Shown in pieces: positions 58,780 through 64,000 of a DNA stretch of 64,000 nucleotides; the stretch's first letter is position 1; every line of letters begins with the position of its first letter. A program made the position numbers and the translations under genes. Below the pieces are notes generated by a model that had not been told where the DNA came from, searched no databases, and was given only the letters and a program-made list of their open reading frames with translations. The stretch lies in contig LSRX01001382.1 of NCBI GenBank assembly GCA_001939145.1, forward strand, positions 25,378-89,377, given 5' to 3'. Origin of the DNA: Symbiodinium microadriaticum. Lineage: Eukaryota > Sar > Dinophyceae > Suessiales > Symbiodiniaceae.

Positions 58780-59090
58780 TGAACTAAACACAGACTACTA
58801 TAAACCCTGTACTAAACCCATGAGTCCCATGCAAACTACCCTCACTTCACTACCCAACTCTATAAATCTGCAGATCTTGAATTATGAAAAAGCTACCTTA
58901 TTCCCCTTACCCGAAATACTGCATGCAAGCCCTCAACCGAGTCTGAGCTACCTTCAACCCACTACCATAAACCCCCTATGCAAACCTCCACTAGCCCGAA
59001 CCCCACTCTATAAACCCTGCATGCTGAAGAAGCCCCATGCAAAACCCTGAACTGAACCCAATAAACTCCCAAAACACAGCTGTCCTTTAA
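58780..59090. repeat. Degenerate TAAACCCT-rich tract
   Basis: Words such as CTATAAACCCTG, CTAAACCC, CATAAACCCC and TGAACCC recur irregularly over about 300 bp. They resemble scattered units of the plant-type telomere repeat CCCTAAA reported in dinoflagellates, without a clean tandem array. Confidence 0.5.
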
Positions 59091-59099
59091 ACCGACTAT

Positions 59100-62000
59100 A
59101 GGCGCAGGAGCAGGGGGCTGGGAGGGGGCTGTGGGATGGCTTACTTGGCATCGAGGCAGGACCCAACAAACCACCCAACAGACTATCAAACGGATCGAGA
59201 AGTCCAGAACTATGGCCACCACGGGAGCAGCCAAGCCTTTGCCCTAGCCGTGGCTTTCGGCATTGGCCTAATCGACTGCTGTGCCGCAAGGCATGAATAA
59301 TGTATCAATCCACATGTCGTCACCAGCTGTCAGGATATGAGACTGCCTGTCTGACCTTTGAAACATAAACTTAGACATGATTGAGCGATGGCTGTGTGCT
59401 TCATAGTGCGGGGACAAGATCACATAAATGGGCAATCCTTGAGATGTCGAGCTTCAGGCAGGATGTTGCAGGGACGAGCACAGCAACTGGTTCTCCAAGA
59501 CGGTCTGAAACATCTGAGTTCTCAGGAGCAGTGCAGCTCATGTCAAAATAATATCCGTTCAAATATAAATGTATGATGTTCGGGGATCTAGCATTTTCTG
59601 CTGCATTGGCTTCTTTCTACGCTCCGCTCCTTTGGCGCGACCATCTGGTAATTTTAACCTGATGAGAAACCGGCGCGCTTCCGGCTGATCGGGTTTCTTG
59701 CCCGCGGCATCTCCAAGAAACGTTGACGCAAACAAACCCACATCCAGCAGCCATCAAGTTGAAGCCTTGAACTCACCTTGTTATACTTAGCCGAAGCCAA
59801 GCCAGCACTACATCTGCAGCATCGCCCCAGCTTTCGACGGCACACACCGGCCGGCGGTTCACACGTTTAGCTGCAGGCTGCTCCTGCTGGGCATCGGCGA
59901 GCCTCGATAGCCTGTACTGACCTAGGTCGAGACAGCGATCAACTGAGCATTCTTCTGCAATCGCTGCAGCTGCCGAGAGTTGTGCAGGCATGGCGGAACG
60001 GCATCCTTGCTGCCTTAGCTTTCTCCTCATAAGATCGCACAAAAAAGCTTTGACGTCTAACCGAATGAGCTCACCCCCTCACATCTAGATGCAGCTAGGG
60101 AACACATGTGAGGGCACGTCCGGTGGTGGTATGGGCGGCTGTGCCAGAAGTGCATTGATCCTGCAGGTCTTCTTCTAGTTACCTTTGATACTGAACACCT
60201 AGGACCTAGCAACTGTGGCCTCTGCAGCTCCAGCTCCGTGTCCCGCCTTAGGTGTGCGATGCCTAGGAGCGGCATGCAACAGCATGGCTCAGCAAGCGCG
60301 GCGCATCGGATCTGCCAAAGCCCTCCGTTGCTGATCATGAGACCTGGGGCACTGCAGAAGGGATTTGATTGGCAACGCTTTCGCCCGGCTCGGGCTCCGG
60401 CACTGCAGCGTTCTTGGCCTGAGACAGCCGGGACAGGCCACGATCTCGAAAAGGCTTACAAGCTGTGGTGGCCAAATCCAGGCGTTCGGCATGATCGTTG
60501 AAGTTGGAGTGGGCCACGTGAAAATGAGCTGTGGCCTGCTGGATTGCATGTTATGGCCATGCGGCCACATAGGGGTGAAGGTATACTGCTGACGCGGTGA
60601 TTGGTGCTCCAATCTGATGCGCAGGCAGCCTTTTCATTAACAGGTGCGACATGCTTCGTGATGCTAGGCATCAGGAGGCTCTGCTCGCTGACGGGTTAGG
60701 TGCTAGCACTTCTGTGCAGCATCAAAATGTGCCACGACAGCTTTGCTGTGCGGACAACCCTGATTGAGATCAACCATCTTTTGCCCAAGTGGTTTGGCTG
60801 GCGCAGACGGAAAGCGGAAACTGAGAAACACATCTTGGCAAGGTCATGTCAATGTGCTTCGAACTGCTTTGATGCGAAGTTACCAGGCGCACGTTTTCCA
60901 ACCCACTTTGTGTCTTCTGCTGGCCAGTGGTGCAGGCAATGCGAGATTCAGCATCCAGAATGAATTTCGAATCAAGCAGTCCAGTTGAGCAGCAGAGATT
61001 CGCATGATTAGCGAAGTGCAGATTTCCTTCTCGAGATCAGCTTTCGAGTAGCGGCAGATCCATCCCTGGCAGGAGACGACTCCCGATTGTGTGCGTGATG
61101 CGACTCTTCACTGACCGAGGCCTTTCGATAGTGCTGCTTGGGCTCGATGCTTGCAGAGCGGAGGCACTTTGTGGGCGCACGTCTTTCATGAAGCGCTCCC
61201 TCAGTCTTCACTGGGACCTCTCCTTCGCTCAAGAGCTAGAACTCTGCAGCCAAAGCTCAGCTGAAGCATTTCCTTCCAGTCAATGCTGCCCTCCAGGACT
61301 GCGACCCGTATTGCAAGTGTTCCAGAAGAAGCTAGCAATGCGGTAGCACCCTAGAGTAAGACTCATCAGAACAAGCCGGGCCGTGTCGTCAACATCCAAG
61401 AACTCCACGATTACACCTGGATCACCCCAGCCCGGGGGTCAAGACAGCCCAATCGCTTGAGGATGTGCTGTTTAAAGTAAGCCGAGCCACGAGTCGATCC
61501 CAAGAATCCGAGCTGATCTCGCACGGCGCTCTCGAACTTGCTGCGCGACATACTGCCCACGCCTTCGGAATCCTTGCTTGGGTAACCACAAAAATGTTAG
61601 CCACTGAGCTATCATGCGCAGCTGCTTATGTCAGTGCTTGGCTGGAGAAGTGCAGACGGACGGCCAGAAGCTCCCATACCCTTCGCAGTGCTCCACGCGA
61701 TGATGGGAACTGTCCTCGATAGATAAGGCTGCCGCAAGGTTCCAGGCCCGATCAACAACTGTTTCGCTTGAAAATGCTCAGACATGAATTGAAAAGGAGT
61801 GGAAACCTCCTCGGATGCGTTGCATAAGCATAAACTTTTTTTTGCTAGGGCCATGCGCGCGGTCTCGCGCGCTTTGGCGCCCTCTCTAGATAAGCATAAA
61901 CTATTTTAAGTTTTACGACCTCTTGAGGACCGAAGTTTGCAATGCATATAGGCCGTTTGCCGCACGATATGTTTCGAGGCCCCTGGCCATGATGGTTTTG

Positions 62001-62240
62001 TGACGACATGCTTGGACCTCACAGAAAGGTAGAAACTTGGAGCTCAAATGTATCCAGCTCCCGGAAAGCACGAAAAGTATCATCATGCCCGGCATCGTTC
62101 CAGGAAGAGCGCGAATTCGTTGAGTCGCATGGTAACCTCTTTGTACATATCTGCAAGCTCGGTCCACTCCTCCCAAGGGGACTTCTGGCCCAGGCCCCGC
62201 CATGCCCCGCAAACCGGCAAAGCACAATTGCTCAGCTGCT
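59100..62240. other. Unassigned; isolated coding-like minus frames
   Basis: A minus frame at 59790-60042 (AAAAIAEECSVDRCLDLG) and one near 59640-59690 (RRFLIRLKLPDGR, faintly like a UBX beta strand) may be exons. No family could be assigned and no splice model was possible. Confidence 0.25.
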
Positions 62241-62249
62241 CCTCTCTTG

Positions 62250-62568
62250 AGATGCTGCCACTTCCATTTGGGTCCAGAAAGCGAAAAACTTTCTGAAGCC
62301 AAGGCCCTGCGATACTCACGGAAAGCGCAGCGCAACACTTGTCTACTGCAGCCTGTCCCTCGCCTCGGAAGGATTTAACGCCCATCCGCTGCATGCGCTC
62401 CTGATGCAGCATTGCGCTCAGTTCACGGGCGGCTGAACTGCTTACCAGATCTTACCAGGCTCACCACTTCCCATGCTGCCATGGATCGTGCAGCTCTTTC
62501 AAGTTGATGACACCATTGCCACGGACACCACCATCCATGAATGTGAAGGCTTCGTCAAAGTCGCTGAA
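62250..62568 (-). CDS. EF-hand calcium-binding protein, two exons visible
   Basis: Exon 1 starts at 62568 after a GGTAAG acceptor and reads FSDFDEAFTFMDGG then VRGNGVINLKELHD, an EF-hand with loop D-G-G-V-R-G-N-G-V-I-N-L. A second exon at about 62330-62255 reads WLQKVFRFLDPNGSGSISREE, a textbook EF-hand (loop D-P-N-G-S-G-S-I-S-R-E-E, with Asp 1, Asn 3, Ser 5, Ile 8 and Glu 12). The first loop is off-consensus at positions 3 and 12, so it may bind calcium weakly. The pair would form one EF-hand lobe. More exons must lie on both sides; EF-hand proteins are very numerous in dinoflagellates, and the host protein type cannot be told. Confidence 0.72.
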
Positions 62569-62569
62569 C

Positions 62570-64000
62570 TTACCAACCAGCAACCTTTGTGCATGGCAGG
62601 AATGGCTGGTGCGGGAGCATGAGCGGATGACTTCGGCTCAGACAAGACGCTGCAGGAACTTGCTGACCTCTTCCGGCGCCTCTGTCAGCGAGGACCACCA
62701 CTGAACCTGAGAACTGCTGCAGTCCAACTTCCAATGGCCACACTGCTCCTTGGATTCCAAAAGGTAGCTCAGCATTGATGCGGCTCAGCACACAAGAAAG
62801 GAAAGCCAGAGCAAGGCAACGTGGAGCCAAAGGATCGTACAGCTTCTTGCGGAAGGCCCAGTTCCGGGTATCCTTGCCACCAACATAGCTCACCTGCTGC
62901 AGGCTCTGCTCAGTCTCCCCCACATTCGTCTAGCGAACGGAGAGACCTGAAACCTTGCCGTCATGACATCTTCCTTTCTCTCCCAAAGCAGAAAATCACC
63001 GGGAAAGACCTTTAAGAACATAGCCATGTCTCAACACAGCACCGCAACCTTGATACGTCCACTCGTTGGCACACTCTCCTGCAGAGAGAGATGGTATGCA
63101 GTACGCACACGTGACAGCCCGCACTCTGCAGTCCGCTGGCAAGCGAAACCCGTGGATGTGTGGCTGAAAGTTGACACTGGTAGCAAAACTTTCAAACTCG
63201 TCGAACGCGGAAACACTTGCCCCTCTGCTAAGCCCCTAGCAAAGTTCATCCACGATCGTGGCGCCAGGAACTGGTTGCCCTGAAGGATGTTGCCTGTGCC
63301 CGTCGTGTAGACCTTCAGGGCAACAGCGTAGCCAAGGCTGCCACCAGCATGTAATCCTTCAGGAATGCTTTACCAACGGGCTACTAGTAGTAGCATACCC
63401 CTCCCGTCCACCACTTTTGTCAAGTGCTCCAACTTCTCGTGCTCCGCGAGAGTCCAGAGACAATGAAGAGCCCTGCGCTGGTCGTGTTGAGTGAGATCGA
63501 GATCGACCTCGTGTCTCAAAGGAGCTTGGAACACGAACAGTCGGCGAAGCCTAAGTCCTAAGTCCAAACGACGAGGCACAGTCCAATGGTCTGGTTGTAT
63601 GTATGGGAAGGAGGCCAGGAAGCCCAGACCTGAGACCAGAAGCTACACCGCAGCTTTGAAGTGTCCTTTCGCTTGCGAGAAACATGACTTCGCATGGATT
63701 CTTATTACGTCTATGACGAGCCACTCTTCTGAACGTTCAGCAGCTGCTCTGGGCTTTCGAACGCGCATCGGAATATCTTCTCATTCTGCATATCGACCAC
63801 CCGAAAGAAGAAGAGTACCTAGGAGTCGCACAAGCAGCATGAGTGGCTCCAACGTGCTCTCAAGGGCGGGGTCTGCTCTGCATCCTGGAAAGAGTGGATC
63901 TTGCGTACGGATTGCACTGCAGCGCGCCCGATACTCTTCCTGCGCAGCTCGGATGAGCAACGGCACCGTCCACAACGCAGACGTCTAGCACAGGACATCA
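62570..64000. other. Unassigned; probable upstream exons of the EF-hand gene
   Basis: A minus segment at about 62705-62640 (WWSSLTEAPEEVSKFLQRL) may be a preceding exon. Frames at 63491-63988 (plus) and 63781-63975 (minus) are open without motifs. The window ends here. Confidence 0.3.

Overview
The window reads as nuclear DNA of a dinoflagellate, most likely a Symbiodiniaceae-type alga. The evidence is eukaryotic genes cut into very short exons (30-100 nt), introns of 52-90 bp that often begin with GC or GA and end in AG, a Copia-type retrotransposon with dinoflagellate-style domain content, and abundant microsatellites. No bacterial operon structure, rRNA or tRNA gene was recognised. Every gene I could support lies on the minus strand, as in the long one-way gene arrays known in these algae.

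Layout by coordinate: a type I metacaspase (two exons, 4167-6348) with an AT-rich microsatellite island upstream (6490-7030). A stretch of low-complexity DNA follows (10.9-12.4 kb: CAT and CTG/CTA triplets, then a 10-bp 'ATGCTAGAAA' array). A complete, very recently inserted Copia-type LTR retrotransposon occupies 12829-20948 (143-bp identical LTR cores, AAAGG target-site duplication, iMet-like primer binding site). It encodes Gag, a retropepsin-like motif, a methyltransferase-like domain, a core-deleted integrase, reverse transcriptase and RNase H.

Downstream come a SulP-type anion transporter (about 22.4-25.5 kb), a two-exon gene for a 113-residue unknown protein (30466-31021), a Bax-inhibitor-1/TMBIM membrane protein (32083-33814), an assembly gap (37497-37824), 66-bp minisatellites (39.8-41.6 kb), a short-chain dehydrogenase/reductase (42.4-45.5 kb) whose intron holds a decayed retroelement, an ABC1/ADCK/UbiB atypical kinase (52673-56159), and an EF-hand protein (about 62.25-62.57 kb).

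The genes do not form a pathway. The metacaspase and the TMBIM protein are both associated with cell-death or stress control in other eukaryotes, but their co-location within 30 kb is probably incidental. Exons were reconstructed by eye from family motifs and splice dinucleotides. Where exact coordinates are given they keep the reading frame; 'about' marks unresolved borders. The 5' ends of most genes were not found.
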